Source: CALGYY01 sp963678485 | GTDB taxonomy: Bacteria; Bacteroidota; Bacteroidia; Bacteroidales; CAIWKO01 | Direction: 5' to 3' | Assembly: GCA_963678485.1 (NCBI GenBank) | Contig: OY782882.1 | Location: 2,170,001 to 2,234,000 of the forward strand | Length of the DNA: 64,000 nt | Shown: positions 52,646-61,611 of the stretch, one piece after another | How positions within the stretch are numbered: position 1 is the first letter of the stretch | Layout: the number at the start of each line of letters is the position of its first letter | Notes under the pieces: generated by a model | The model's input: the letters and a program-made list of their open reading frames with translations, nothing else | Database searches by the model: none | What the model was told of the DNA's origin: nothing | Translations under genes and position numbers: made by a program

Positions 52646-53161
52646 ATTTCCTCTTTCTTAATAATTGTTTTTGCTCTTTATTTATGTATTTAAAGTTTTA
52701 AAAATTCATCATCATCATCATGCTGTTGATAAGGTGTAAAAAAAAACAGAAAAATGTTTGGATACTCGCGTTATCAAAAATTATCAACAACATACTAACA
52801 TTCTGTCGCTCGTTTTATTTTGTGAATGAACGAGTAAACAAAATTACGTTTTATGATGGAATGTTATACAGTGAAAAACTAACACGGAAAAATACCCTGA
52901 TTCGATGTTAAGAAATCGTTGAAATCTAGTTAAAACTCGAGGCTTTTTAACAATGCCCGGGATGTTTCACCCAGAACCGCCTTTTTAGAAAAAGTTGTTA
53001 TGGGGTAAAAACACTTATTAACATAAGCTTTGTTAATAAAAAAAGTGTCTGATTTCTCGGGGCTTAGGTAATTTTGAGTGTAATTCGGTTTTTTTAAGGT
53101 GCTCGTTTCTAAATTCGTTGCTACTTTTGAGACATATAAACAAAAAAATATTTTATCAACA
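52646..53161. other. AT-rich divergent gap with DnaA-box-like repeats (tentative oriC)
   Basis: No gene in 516 bases between divergent nadA and rpiB. It holds repeated 9-mers close to the DnaA box TTATCCACA: TGTTGATAA at 52724-52732, TTATCAAAA at 52771, TTATCAACA at 52781-52789, TGTTAAGAA at 52906, and the inverted pair TTATTAACA (53015-53023) / TGTTAATAA (53031-53039) around TAAGCTT. Perfect boxes are absent. parS sites 27 kb away make an origin here plausible but not proven. The inverted pair could also be an operator or hairpin of rpiB. A -7 box TACTTTTG lies at 53122-53129. Confidence 0.35.
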
Positions 53162-53614
53162 ATGGTGGAAGATATGCTCGAGATTGCTATAGCATGTGAT
53201 CATGCCGGCTATAGTTTGAAATTGAAATTGAAGAAGAAGCTTGAGGAGATGGGCTATACGCTTAGGGACTTTGGAACGAACTCCGAAGAAAGTGTCGATT
53301 ATCCCGACATCATCCATCCGCTTGCAAAAGAGATTAACGATGGCCATCTGTTGCGAGGCATTATCATTTGTGGTAGTGGAAATGGAGTTGCAATGACGGC
53401 TAATAAATATCCGATGGTTCGTGCGGCTTTATGCTGGACACCAGAAATTGCACGCTATGCCCGCTTACATAATAACGCAAATATATTATCTTTACCGGCT
53501 CGTTTTATTACTGAGGCCAATGCCTTCGACATTGCAAAGATTTTTTTAACTACCGGATTTGAAAATGGCAGGCACGGCCGAAGGGTAGACAAGATTCCTC
53601 CGAAAAACCTGTAA
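53162..53614 (+). CDS. rpiB: Ribose-5-phosphate isomerase B
   Basis: A 150-residue protein. I start it at ATG 53162, because a -7 box TACTTTTG lies at 53122-53129 within the longer frame. Motifs: IAIACDHAGYSLK (substrate-binding Asp-His), SVDYPDIIHP, IIICGSGNGVAMTANKY (catalytic Cys and the anion hole), and ARLHNNANILSLPARF. It interconverts ribose-5-phosphate and ribulose-5-phosphate in the pentose phosphate pathway. It is followed by the LutB-like gene with a single base between stop and start, so the two are one transcriptional unit. Confidence 0.95.
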   Translation: MVEDMLEIAIACDHAGYSLKLKLKKKLEEMGYTLRDFGTNSEESVDYPDIIHPLAKEINDGHLLRGIIICGSGNGVAMTANKYPMVRAALCWTPEIARYARLHNNANILSLPARFITEANAFDIAKIFLTTGFENGRHGRRVDKIPPKNL

Positions 53615-53615
53615 T

Positions 53616-54998
53616 ATGGGCCATACTAAGAAATTGTTTGATGCTGCCGTTGAAAATAAGGTATTCGACCTAAAACACCGGGCAACGATACAATTTAATA
53701 TATCACGCTACAATACTGCCGTCGTTCGCGGGAAAACGCAATACAAGAATCTTGAACTTGCTCGTTTACGTGCGGCAAATTTGAAATATAAGGTTATAAA
53801 TAATTTTGAGAATTACCTTAAAGAGTTTGAACAACAATTCACCTCCCGTGGCGGAAAGATCATCTGGGCGCAGGATGCACAAGAGGCGATGGACGAAATT
53901 ATCAAGGTGCTTCAGAAAAATGAAGTGAAGCAATTGGTGAAATCAAAATCGATGATCACCGAAGAACTGGAATTCAACGAAGAGGTACAACATAAAGGGA
54001 TAGAATCACTCGAAACAGATCTTGGTGAATACATTGTTCAACTAGCCGGCGAAAAACCCTATCACATCATTACGCCGGTAATGCACAAATCTAAAGAGGA
54101 TATCGCCGAACTCTTCCACGAAAAATTTAATCTTCCCGAACATAGTACTCCCGAAGAAATCACAGCATTTGTAAGGAAACTCCTTCGCGAAAAATTTGTC
54201 AAGGCAGATTGTGGTGTTACAGGAGCAAATTTCCTGGTTGCTGATTGCGGCGCCATTGGGCTGACAGAGAATGAAGGCAATGGAATGATGAGTTTTTCTT
54301 TTCCGCGCATTCATATTGCTATTGCAGGATACGACAAGATGATTCCTTCGATGAAGGATCTGCACCTGTTCTGGCCGCTTTTGGCAACACACGGCACCGG
54401 ACAGAACATTACCGTGTATAATTCGCTGATATTTGGTCCACGCCAGGAAGGCGAGACCGATGGCCCGGAAGAAATGTATCTGGTAATCCTAGATAATGGT
54501 CGCTCCGAATTATTGGCTCAGGTTGAACAACGAGTTGCAATGACCTGCATCCGTTGCGGTGCCTGCTTGAACGGCTGTCCCATCTATCGCAATATTGGTG
54601 GACATGCCTATGGAACTACCTATAGCGGGCCCATAGGATCGGTAATCACTCCGCATTTGCGGGGAATGGCCGACTTCAAACATCTGAGTTTTGCTTCATC
54701 CTTGTGCGGAAAGTGCAGCGAAGTTTGCCCAATGCATATAGAACTTCACAAATTGCTTTTGTATAATCGCCGCGATTCGGTGAAGAAGGGCTATACAACG
54801 CGTATGGATCGCCTCGTAATGTACGGGTGGAAAACTGTAATGCTCAAACGTTGGATGATCGATAAAACATCTTCAAGTCTCAAAAACAGGGTAATCAAAA
54901 TGTTCTTTCGCAAGCCCTGGGGTCCACGCAGAGAAATACCTCATGTGGCAGCCAAATCATTTAATGCCCTATGGAAAGAAATGAAGGGCCTTAATTAG
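53616..54998 (+). CDS. LutB-type iron-sulfur protein (lactate/organic-acid utilisation)
   Basis: A 460-residue cytoplasmic protein of the LutB/LldF (YkgF) family. Two ferredoxin-type cluster motifs are near the C-terminus: CIRCGACLNGCPIYRNIGG and SLCGKCSEVCPMHIELHKLL. Before them is the LUD-domain region (KSKSMITEELEFNE, then GVTGANFLVADCGAIGLTEN, then FSFPRIHIAIAGYDKMIPS). In other bacteria LutABC oxidises L-lactate; partners LutA and LutC are not seen nearby, so the substrate is open. It directly follows rpiB. Confidence 0.88.
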   Translation: MGHTKKLFDAAVENKVFDLKHRATIQFNISRYNTAVVRGKTQYKNLELARLRAANLKYKVINNFENYLKEFEQQFTSRGGKIIWAQDAQEAMDEIIKVLQKNEVKQLVKSKSMITEELEFNEEVQHKGIESLETDLGEYIVQLAGEKPYHIITPVMHKSKEDIAELFHEKFNLPEHSTPEEITAFVRKLLREKFVKADCGVTGANFLVADCGAIGLTENEGNGMMSFSFPRIHIAIAGYDKMIPSMKDLHLFWPLLATHGTGQNITVYNSLIFGPRQEGETDGPEEMYLVILDNGRSELLAQVEQRVAMTCIRCGACLNGCPIYRNIGGHAYGTTYSGPIGSVITPHLRGMADFKHLSFASSLCGKCSEVCPMHIELHKLLLYNRRDSVKKGYTTRMDRLVMYGWKTVMLKRWMIDKTSSSLKNRVIKMFFRKPWGPRREIPHVAAKSFNALWKEMKGLN

Positions 54999-55066
54999 TG
55001 TCTGTCCATTGTATTAGAGGGTTATAGGCAGGACATTTTCAAATTTGCGGAACAACAACAATTTCC

Positions 55067-55576
55067 ATGGCGCCCAGAACAAAACTGGTTCTTGACTTAG
55101 GTCTCAGCGATGATTTTACGCTGGTGGGCATCGCTTGTCATGTTAAAGATTATCGCTTTTGCTGGATGCTGAACAAACAACTTGAAATTCACCTCAGAAA
55201 GCTAAAAGATTTTATTCCCGGTACTACAAAGAATGCAGAGGAGCAATACACTTACCCACTATATTATGCAGAGGAAGAGTTCCGCGAAGAAAATTTCTAC
55301 CTCATTGGCAACCGCTGCTCCGGGAAAGATCTTGTTGACAAATACGCTGCAGTCGATTATTTTCTGTTTATCCGCGATCTTGCATTTCCTGGTGGAGTAA
55401 GGGCCTTGCTGCAGGAAATTAAACTAATTCCACAAATACTCACAACCTTTCAAATACCTTTGCCTGACTTTCGTGATGCTGAATTCCTGTTGCAGGGAAT
55501 GGAAGTCACCCGAATGGAGTACGAAATGGAGCTTCGCGAAGGCAAGAAAAATCTGGCTAATCTTATTAAATCATGA
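55067..55576 (+). CDS. IPExxxVDY-family protein
   Basis: A 169-residue cytoplasmic protein of a family confined to Bacteroidota and found next to pyruvate kinase. Recognised blocks: LDLGLSDDFTLVGIACHVKD, YRFCWMLNKQLEIHLRKL, FYLIGNRCSGKDLV, KYAAVDYFLFIRD, and VRALLQEIKLIPQILTTFQI, the last covering the position of the family's namesake region. It has no known function. Its stop overlaps the pyk start by 4 bases (ATGA), which ties its expression to pyk. Confidence 0.82.
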   Translation: MAPRTKLVLDLGLSDDFTLVGIACHVKDYRFCWMLNKQLEIHLRKLKDFIPGTTKNAEEQYTYPLYYAEEEFREENFYLIGNRCSGKDLVDKYAAVDYFLFIRDLAFPGGVRALLQEIKLIPQILTTFQIPLPDFRDAEFLLQGMEVTRMEYEMELREGKKNLANLIKS

Positions 55577-56997
55577 AAACAAAAATTATTGCTACACTCG
55601 GCCCGGCTTGCGCCGATATAAGTGTTCTGAAACAAATGGTGGATGCCGGTATGGATGTCTGCCGATTGAATTTTTCGCATGGTACACATAAAGAGCATTT
55701 AAAAAATATCCATAATATCGAGGCAATTAATAAACAGGAGAATGGAAACCTCGCGATACTGGCCGATTTGCAGGGACCAAAAATTCGCACGGGCGAGATG
55801 AAAGATGATGGCGCCATGATTAAGGATGGAGAGGAAATCCGCTTTACTACCCATAAATGTATTGGAACTAAAGATAAACTATATATCTCTTATCCGCGAT
55901 TCCCTAAGGATGTCAATAAAGGAGAATTGGTTTTAGTTGATGATGGTAAGATACACCTTGAAGTCATTGCTACTAATAATAAAGACGAAGTGCGGCTGAA
56001 AGCAATTCACGGAGGGATAATCAAATCGCATAAAGGCGTGAATCTCCCCAATACCAAGGTTTCTCTACCTGGTCTCACCGAAAAGGACAAAGAAGATCTT
56101 ACATTTATACTGAAGCAAAATATTCAATGGATCGCCTTGTCATTTGTTCGCTCTGCCGCTGATATCATTGAGTTGAAGCATCTGATTGCAAAACAAAAAA
56201 AGAACAATCGTCCCCGCATTATTGCAAAAATTGAAAAGCCGGAAGCCATTACCGAGATCGATCAGATCATCGAAGAAACCGATGGAGTAATGGTTGCGCG
56301 CGGCGACATGGGAGTAGAGCTACCAATGGAAAATGTGCCATTGCTTCAAAAAATGATTGTAAAAAAATGTATGGCCGCAGGAAAGCCCGTAATCATTGCG
56401 ACGCAAATGCTCGAAAGCATGATTACCAATGTTGGTCCTACTCGTGCAGAAGTCAATGATGTGGCAAATTCGGTGATGGATGGTGCAGATGCCTGCATGC
56501 TTAGCGGCGAAACTTCAGTGGGTGCATTTCCAATTGAAGCCGTTGCTACCATGAACAAAATCATCGTGCATGTGGAGAATTATCAGGATATCTATTATAA
56601 ACATTGCCAGCCTGTCGATACCTCAAACGAGAGGTTTATAACAGATACAGTGATTTATAATGCATGCGAAATGGCTCAGCAGACCTCAGCAAAGGCAATT
56701 ATCGCTATGACGCACAGTGGATATTCTGCCTTCCGCATCTCTGCACAACGGCCCAAAGCAGCAATCTACATCTTTACCAACAATAGGTCATTATTGAATA
56801 TGCTGAACTTAGTCTGGGGCGTACATGGTTTCTTTTATGATAAATTCATAAGTACCGACCACACCATCGAAGACATTTTAGTGAAGTTGAAAAAGAAGAA
56901 ATGTATTCAAAGTGGCGATTTCGTAGTAAACATCGCCAGTACACCTATCGATGAAAGAGGTAAGACAAATACCTTGAAATTAACCAAGGTTCAATAA
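55573..56997 (+). CDS. pyk: Pyruvate kinase
   Basis: A 474-residue glycolytic enzyme of usual length. Signatures: KIIATLGPACADISVLKQMV, VCRLNFSHGT, LADLQGPKIRTGEM, the active-site Lys and Glu in RIIAKIEKPEAITEI, VARGDMGVELP, and MLSGETSVGAFPIEAVATM. It makes pyruvate and ATP from phosphoenolpyruvate. It is translationally coupled to the IPExxxVDY gene and convergent with a - strand hypothetical. Together with korAB it gives the pyruvate/2-oxoacid node of central metabolism in this region. Confidence 0.97.
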   Translation: MKTKIIATLGPACADISVLKQMVDAGMDVCRLNFSHGTHKEHLKNIHNIEAINKQENGNLAILADLQGPKIRTGEMKDDGAMIKDGEEIRFTTHKCIGTKDKLYISYPRFPKDVNKGELVLVDDGKIHLEVIATNNKDEVRLKAIHGGIIKSHKGVNLPNTKVSLPGLTEKDKEDLTFILKQNIQWIALSFVRSAADIIELKHLIAKQKKNNRPRIIAKIEKPEAITEIDQIIEETDGVMVARGDMGVELPMENVPLLQKMIVKKCMAAGKPVIIATQMLESMITNVGPTRAEVNDVANSVMDGADACMLSGETSVGAFPIEAVATMNKIIVHVENYQDIYYKHCQPVDTSNERFITDTVIYNACEMAQQTSAKAIIAMTHSGYSAFRISAQRPKAAIYIFTNNRSLLNMLNLVWGVHGFFYDKFISTDHTIEDILVKLKKKKCIQSGDFVVNIASTPIDERGKTNTLKLTKVQ

Positions 56998-57024
56998 AGG
57001 CAGGCATTGTAGCTACAGCGAGGC

Positions 57025-57459
57025 TTAATATCTAAAGATACCCATATTGCCTTCAGCATCGGTTTTATCAATGCCATGACGTATAACATTATTAAGCCTG
57101 TAGAGATTAACAAGTCGCTCCTGGCCATGATTGACCTTAAATTCCATCAGATCGCCCTGAGTGGTGTGATGGATAATGAACTCAAAACACTCGAAACCAC
57201 TCACCCAGATTGACTTTTCGTAATTATTAAAAAACGAGCGCACCTTTTTTTTCTCTTTAAAGGTGAACACAATCTGTTTGGATAAAACGGCCTTCACAAA
57301 ATCTTCTTCATTAAAGTTTGACGCAAGGCTATCCTCAAAGCGAGCATTTCCGGCCTTTTCGGTGAGTTTGTTGTAGTCCTCTTTTAATTCGTTGTATTCT
57401 TCTTTGACGGTCTTTTTAACCTCGTCGCTGTTTTTTTTGAACCATTCTTCGAAGCCCAT
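57025..57459 (-). CDS. Hypothetical cytoplasmic protein
   Basis: A 144-residue protein. I start it at the Met encoded at 57459: a -7 box TATCTTTG (- strand, 57483-57476) lies just ahead of it, while the longer frame begins upstream of that box. The N-terminal 45 residues are a charged helix (WFKKNSDEVKKTVKEEYNEL), the remainder looks mixed alpha-beta (AVLSKQIVFTFKEKKKVRSF, DLMEFKVNHGQERLVNLYRL). No known domain or catalytic motif is seen. It is convergent with pyk with 27 bases between the stops. Confidence 0.6.
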   Translation of the reverse strand: MGFEEWFKKNSDEVKKTVKEEYNELKEDYNKLTEKAGNARFEDSLASNFNEEDFVKAVLSKQIVFTFKEKKKVRSFFNNYEKSIWVSGFECFEFIIHHTTQGDLMEFKVNHGQERLVNLYRLNNVIRHGIDKTDAEGNMGIFRY

Positions 57460-57475
57460 AGGGATAAGTTTTACC

Positions 57476-57483
57476 CAAAGATA
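57476..57483 (-). promoter_or_regulatory. -7 box of the 57025-57459 gene
   Basis: - strand TATCTTTG fits TAnnTTTG and lies 17 bases ahead of the chosen start. No clear -33. Confidence 0.5.
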
Positions 57484-57704
57484 ATAAAAAGACACAAAGG
57501 AGGATGTTATGGCCACCAAGGCACCAAGTGAGTATTAAGGCATTTATAAATTATTTCATGAATAGACGATTCAGTGCAAGGACAATTTCTTTGGATGTTG
57601 GGTGTAGCTATATACTCCTATCATCCTCATTTCAACGAAATCCATCCTGGTTATCAACCACAGGGCAAGCTCCGGAACCATATTCCGTCTCACCTTAAGC
57701 GAAA

Positions 57705-57746
57705 CCTAGTCTTTTAATTCGACTTTTAAACCTAGTTTCACGAATA
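57705..57746 (+). repeat. Dispersed-repeat copy B
   Basis: Shares CTTTTAATTCG (57711-57721) and TCACGAATA (57738-57746), in the same order, with copy A at 2814-2868. The gap 57460-57785 otherwise holds no gene. Confidence 0.5.
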
Positions 57747-57785
57747 TTTTAAAACGCCTTATGTGAAAAAGAAATCTGTAGAACA

Positions 57786-58178
57786 TTAATAAACGAAGCG
57801 TTTTATCCCTTGTTTAATTAATGGGACATTAAAATTAATTAAATAACCAAGGCGCAGTTTAGTTAGTTTTAAATGACTCAGCACTTGGGCTTGCCAGACT
57901 GGGTGCGGGTTTTCGATGGCCTTATTTTCAACAATCACTAAATCCTCAACAATTAAATCTACACGTGAACCCTCATCGAAAACAATTCCATTATAATGTA
58001 TCGGTAGCCACACTTGTCTTTTAACATTGAAACCAGCCTTTTTTAATTCATAGGCCAAGCAGGCTTCGTAGATTTTTTCAAGAAGGCCAGGCCCAAGTTC
58101 TTTGTGAACCCTATATGCGGCATTAACAATGGCGCGACCTATCCTTTCTTCTAGCTCAGAAAGATTTGAATATTCCAT
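57786..58178 (-). CDS. GxxExxY protein
   Basis: A 130-residue protein of the GxxExxY family (often lone genes in Bacteroidota and other environmental bacteria). I start it at the Met encoded at 58178 because a -7 box lies at 58201-58208. The name motif reads GPGLLEKIYEACLAYEL. The remaining pattern (VKRQVWLPIHYNGIVFDEGS, VDLIVEDLVIVENKAI) resembles a PD-(D/E)XK nuclease-like fold, with D and E-x-K visible in RVDLIVED and IVENKAI. No function is known. It stands alone with its own promoter. Confidence 0.85.
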   Translation of the reverse strand: MEYSNLSELEERIGRAIVNAAYRVHKELGPGLLEKIYEACLAYELKKAGFNVKRQVWLPIHYNGIVFDEGSRVDLIVEDLVIVENKAIENPHPVWQAQVLSHLKLTKLRLGYLINFNVPLIKQGIKRFVY

Positions 58179-58200
58179 ATTAATTTGTTTTTGTTTTTTA

Positions 58201-58208
58201 CAAAAATA
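58201..58208 (-). promoter_or_regulatory. -7 box of the GxxExxY gene
   Basis: - strand TATTTTTG fits TAnnTTTG, 22 bases ahead of ATG 58178. Confidence 0.5.
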
Positions 58209-58217
58209 GCTTGCCAT

Positions 58218-58576
58218 TCTTAGAAATAAAAATTTTTACACACCGCATATTTCTTTTTATTATCAAGCTATTTATTTAATCAAACATTAAACTCTCTTCG
58301 TATTCAAATTCTTCCTTTCTATCATAAAAAATGTAAAACGTTTTTTTATACACAACTAAAGATTTGACTCCAATTATTCTTTGATGCAATAATTAATCAA
58401 AAACAGTAGAAAACCTTGTGCGTTCTTGCCCCACAATAAATTTGTTTCTAATGGTCTCGGTGATTTAAATTATCCTTGGTGCCTTAGTGCCTTCGTGGCC
58501 CAAATAATTCTTTAGTGTCTTTTAAAAAAAAGAGGCCGTCCTTCCGAACAGCCTCCTACACTTCAATAATGCCTTC
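58218..58576. repeat. Gap with a common dispersed-repeat fragment
   Basis: No gene. The left part is AT-rich with nothing recognised. At 58473-58500 is CCTTGGTGCCTTAGTGCC followed by TTCGTGG, a form of the extragenic repeat often written CCTTAGTGCCTTAGTGGC; its reverse complement (CACCAAGG) resembles the fragment at 16580. A terminator occupies 58532-58556. Confidence 0.5.
58532..58556 (-). terminator. Terminator of the korAB operon
   Basis: GAGGC and GCCTC pair with an inner GT/AC pair and one mismatch; a run of eight T follows on the - strand. It lies 20 bases after the korB stop. Confidence 0.75.
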
Positions 58577-59614
58577 TTATTTTATTTCCCAGGTTTCACC
58601 GCTATTCAGCAGATCATCCATATTCCTAATTGGAGATGTTTGTTTGGCTTGATTAATCTGTTCCACTACGAGGTCATCGTATGTTGGATACATAGCCGAA
58701 CGAATAACACCCATTGCAACGGGGAAGTAAGGTGGCTGCATCTTAGCCAGCATCAGGTGGATGCCGGGATCCTGAGCGTATTGGTCGTGTACAAGTAAAT
58801 CTTTTTCGGTGATGCCATCTTTACCAATGGTAACAACCTCAAGACCGGTTTGTGTTAGACGAATACCCTTTTCGTTATTTTTTCCGAAAATCATAGGTTC
58901 TCCATTTTTCAGAATTACCTGATGGTCGGCGCGTAGGTCTTTGGAGGTAATGGTATTATGCGTACCATCTGCAAAGATCACACAGTTCTGAAGAATTTCA
59001 ATTACAGAAGTACCATCATGACGAGCTGCTTCAAACATTACTTCTGTCATGAGTTTAGGATTGGTATCCACTGCACGGGCGAAAAATGTTCCTTGTGCGC
59101 CAAGTACCAATTCACCAGGATTGAAAGGATGTTCAATCGTTCCCTGAGGTGAAGTTTTAGTAACACTTCCCATTGGGGTCGTGGGTGAATACTGACCCTT
59201 GGTTAGTCCATAAATCTGGTTGTTGAACAACAAGATGTTTACGTCCACATTTCTGCGGATAATATGGATGAAATGGTTACCGCCGATAGCCATGGAATCT
59301 CCGTCACCAGTTGCAATCCACACACTGAGGTGAGGAGCGGCAACTTTAACACCGGTAGCAATAGCATTAGCGCGACCGTGGATTCCGTGGATTCCGTAAG
59401 TGTTTACATAATATGGGAAGCGGGAAGAGCATCCGATTCCGGAAACGATACAGAAATTTTCCTTGCGATATCCGATTTTTGGAAACACATTGGCGATAGA
59501 GGAGAGAATGGCGTGTGCGCCGCATCCGGGGCACCATTTTACCATCTGGTCACTCACAAAGTCTTCCTTGGTCAAAGGGACCCTGGAACGTTCTACAGTT
59601 AAGTTTTCTGCCAT
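58577..59614 (-). CDS. korB: 2-oxoacid:ferredoxin oxidoreductase beta subunit
   Basis: A 345-residue thiamine pyrophosphate-binding subunit. CPGCGAHAILSSIANVFPK at the N-terminus and the TPP motif GDGDSMAIGGNHFIHIIRRN (GDG ... NN-type) with LLFNNQIYGLTKGQYSPT define the family; the first Cys is of the type that would bind a cluster in relatives. The enzyme oxidises 2-oxoglutarate (or another 2-oxoacid) to the acyl-CoA and reduces ferredoxin, usually in anaerobic or microaerophilic metabolism. It lies 3 bases behind korA and ends at a terminator. Confidence 0.93.
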   Translation of the reverse strand: MAENLTVERSRVPLTKEDFVSDQMVKWCPGCGAHAILSSIANVFPKIGYRKENFCIVSGIGCSSRFPYYVNTYGIHGIHGRANAIATGVKVAAPHLSVWIATGDGDSMAIGGNHFIHIIRRNVDVNILLFNNQIYGLTKGQYSPTTPMGSVTKTSPQGTIEHPFNPGELVLGAQGTFFARAVDTNPKLMTEVMFEAARHDGTSVIEILQNCVIFADGTHNTITSKDLRADHQVILKNGEPMIFGKNNEKGIRLTQTGLEVVTIGKDGITEKDLLVHDQYAQDPGIHLMLAKMQPPYFPVAMGVIRSAMYPTYDDLVVEQINQAKQTSPIRNMDDLLNSGETWEIK

Positions 59615-59617
59615 GGT

Positions 59618-61462
59618 TTATTCCTCCTTTAACGTTTTGGTGAACACTTCTACAAGCTCGCTAACAACAAACGGCAAGCCTTGTACTTTATTAAACTGGC
59701 TGTAGGTGAATTGAGGATGGCTCATACGCAGATGCTGTACAAACTGACCTGAGTTTAGTTCACATACAACGATTTTCTTGAAATTCTTGAAAATTTTCGC
59801 GGTATTTTTTGGTAAGGGCAAAATATGATGGAAATGTGCCAGACTTACTTTATGTCCTTGTTTTTGCATTTCCAACACTGCCGAAGTTGTGGCACCAATT
59901 GTTCCTCCCCAGCTTACAACCAAAAGGTCTCCTTTGGCTGCACCCATTACTTCCTGTTCAGGAATATCATTAACCACATTCATAACTTTATTATATCTGA
60001 GATCAGTCATGATTTGGTGGTTCATTGGATCGGTGGAAACGTTACCAATAATATTTTCTTTTTCCAATCCGCCTACGCGATGGCGCAAACCTTCGGTTCC
60101 CGGAAGAGCCCACTCGCGAACGAGGCGGTCATCCCGACGATATGGTTTGTAATTCTCATCATTTGCTTTTGCAATGGGAGGATTGATTTTTGGCAAACTC
60201 GACATTTTCGGAATCTTGAATAATTCCGAACCATTACCCAAATAACCATCAGTAAGCAGGATAACCGGAGTCATGTGCTCGAGGGCTATTTTTGCTGATT
60301 CAAACGCATAATAGAAACAATTAGAAGGAGAGGAGGCTGCAATTACCACAACCGGGCATTCGCCATTTCTTCCCCATAAGGCCTGCATAAGGTCTGATTG
60401 TTCCGATTTTGTAGGTAATCCTGTTGAAGGACCACCGCGCTGTACATCAACAATAACTAATGGAAGCTCTGTCATTACGGCCAGACCAATAGCTTCGCTC
60501 TTAAGCGATAAGCCAGGACCAGAAGTAGTTGTTAGAGCTAAGGAACCAGTATATGCTGCACCAATAGCGGAACAGATACCTGCAATTTCGTCTTCTGCCT
60601 GAAACACTTTAGCACCAAGTGATTTGTGTTTTGCAAGTTCCATCAGAATCTCGGTAGCCGGAGTAATAGGGTATGAGCCCAGGAACAAAGGACGTTCAGA
60701 ACGTTCAGCAGCAGCAAGGAGTCCCCATGCCGTTGCAACGTTTCCGGTGATGTTGCGATATCTTCCTTTTTCTAACGTTGCCGGAGGCGTACTATAAATA
60801 GAGGCCATGGCTTCGATAGTTTCGGCATAACTGTAACCTGCCTGTAATACTATTTTATTGGCCTGAATCATATGAGGCACCTTTTTGAATTTCTTATCAA
60901 AGAATTTAAAGGTTGCGTCCCAATTCCAGCCAAAAAGAAAATACACCATTCCCAGAGGGAACATATTGCGTGTCTTTTCTGATGTTTTATTGTCCAGCTT
61001 CATCTCGCTGAGAGCTTCCTTAGTCATGGAAGTGATAGGCGGCTTCAGCAATGTATATGCTGAAAGGCTTCCGTCTTCCAGAGGATTGCTCTTGTATCCA
61101 GCCTTTTCAATTGCCTTCTCGTCATAAGCATCTGCATCGGTGATAATAGTAGCACCTTTTTTTGCCCATTTGAGATTCGACTTCAAAGACGCAGGGTTCA
61201 TGGCAACTAATACGTCGCACATATCACCTGAGGAATACACTTTTTGGCCTACATGAACCTGAAAGCCGGACACTCCGGCGATGGTGTTGTGAGGTGCCCT
61301 GATTTCTGCGGGATAATCAGGAAACGTTGCCAAATCAGCCCCTTCCAGAGCTGCAGTGTCAGAAAAGAGGGTGCCGATCAGCTGCATTCCGTCACCGGAA
61401 TCACCAACAAACTTAATGACCACATCTTCCCTTCCAGGCACTGTATTTTTAATTTTAGTCAT
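59618..61462 (-). CDS. korA: 2-oxoacid:ferredoxin oxidoreductase alpha (gamma-alpha fusion) subunit
   Basis: A 614-residue fusion: the gamma-type domain comes first (VVIKFVGDSGDGMQLIGTLF, TFPDYPAEIRAP), then the alpha domain (GSYPITPATEILMELAKHKS, QAEDEIAGICSAIGAAYTG, TTSGPGLSLKSEAIGLAVM, VQRGGPSTGLPTKSEQSDL). Such fusions are usual in Bacteroidota and Actinobacteria KorA. With KorB it makes the enzyme that links 2-oxoacid oxidation to ferredoxin. A -7 box TAATTTTG lies 27 bases ahead on the - strand. Its start is the first gene of the operon. Exact substrate (2-oxoglutarate or pyruvate) cannot be read from sequence alone. Confidence 0.93.
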   Translation of the reverse strand: MTKIKNTVPGREDVVIKFVGDSGDGMQLIGTLFSDTAALEGADLATFPDYPAEIRAPHNTIAGVSGFQVHVGQKVYSSGDMCDVLVAMNPASLKSNLKWAKKGATIITDADAYDEKAIEKAGYKSNPLEDGSLSAYTLLKPPITSMTKEALSEMKLDNKTSEKTRNMFPLGMVYFLFGWNWDATFKFFDKKFKKVPHMIQANKIVLQAGYSYAETIEAMASIYSTPPATLEKGRYRNITGNVATAWGLLAAAERSERPLFLGSYPITPATEILMELAKHKSLGAKVFQAEDEIAGICSAIGAAYTGSLALTTTSGPGLSLKSEAIGLAVMTELPLVIVDVQRGGPSTGLPTKSEQSDLMQALWGRNGECPVVVIAASSPSNCFYYAFESAKIALEHMTPVILLTDGYLGNGSELFKIPKMSSLPKINPPIAKANDENYKPYRRDDRLVREWALPGTEGLRHRVGGLEKENIIGNVSTDPMNHQIMTDLRYNKVMNVVNDIPEQEVMGAAKGDLLVVSWGGTIGATTSAVLEMQKQGHKVSLAHFHHILPLPKNTAKIFKNFKKIVVCELNSGQFVQHLRMSHPQFTYSQFNKVQGLPFVVSELVEVFTKTLKEE

Positions 61463-61488
61463 ACAGGAAATGATTGGTTAAACTGCGG

Positions 61489-61496
61489 CAAAATTA
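61489..61496 (-). promoter_or_regulatory. -7 box of the korAB operon
   Basis: - strand TAATTTTG fits TAnnTTTG. TTG elements lie 15 and 23 bases ahead, neither at the best spacing. Confidence 0.45.
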
Positions 61497-61565
61497 CTGG
61501 TTTTATCGATTCAACCTATCAATTATGTTTTTTTTGTTATAAAAATAACAATCAATCTTCTGGAC

Positions 61566-61596
61566 AAAAAAAAAGCCGGTAAGTACCGGCTTTTTT
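61566..61596. terminator. Terminator after susD
   Basis: AAGCCGGTA / TACCGGCTT with a 2-base loop, A-run on one side and six T on the other. It is 16 bases after the susD stop and works in both directions. Confidence 0.88.
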
Positions 61597-61611
61597 CTAA
61601 AACTTCTAATC

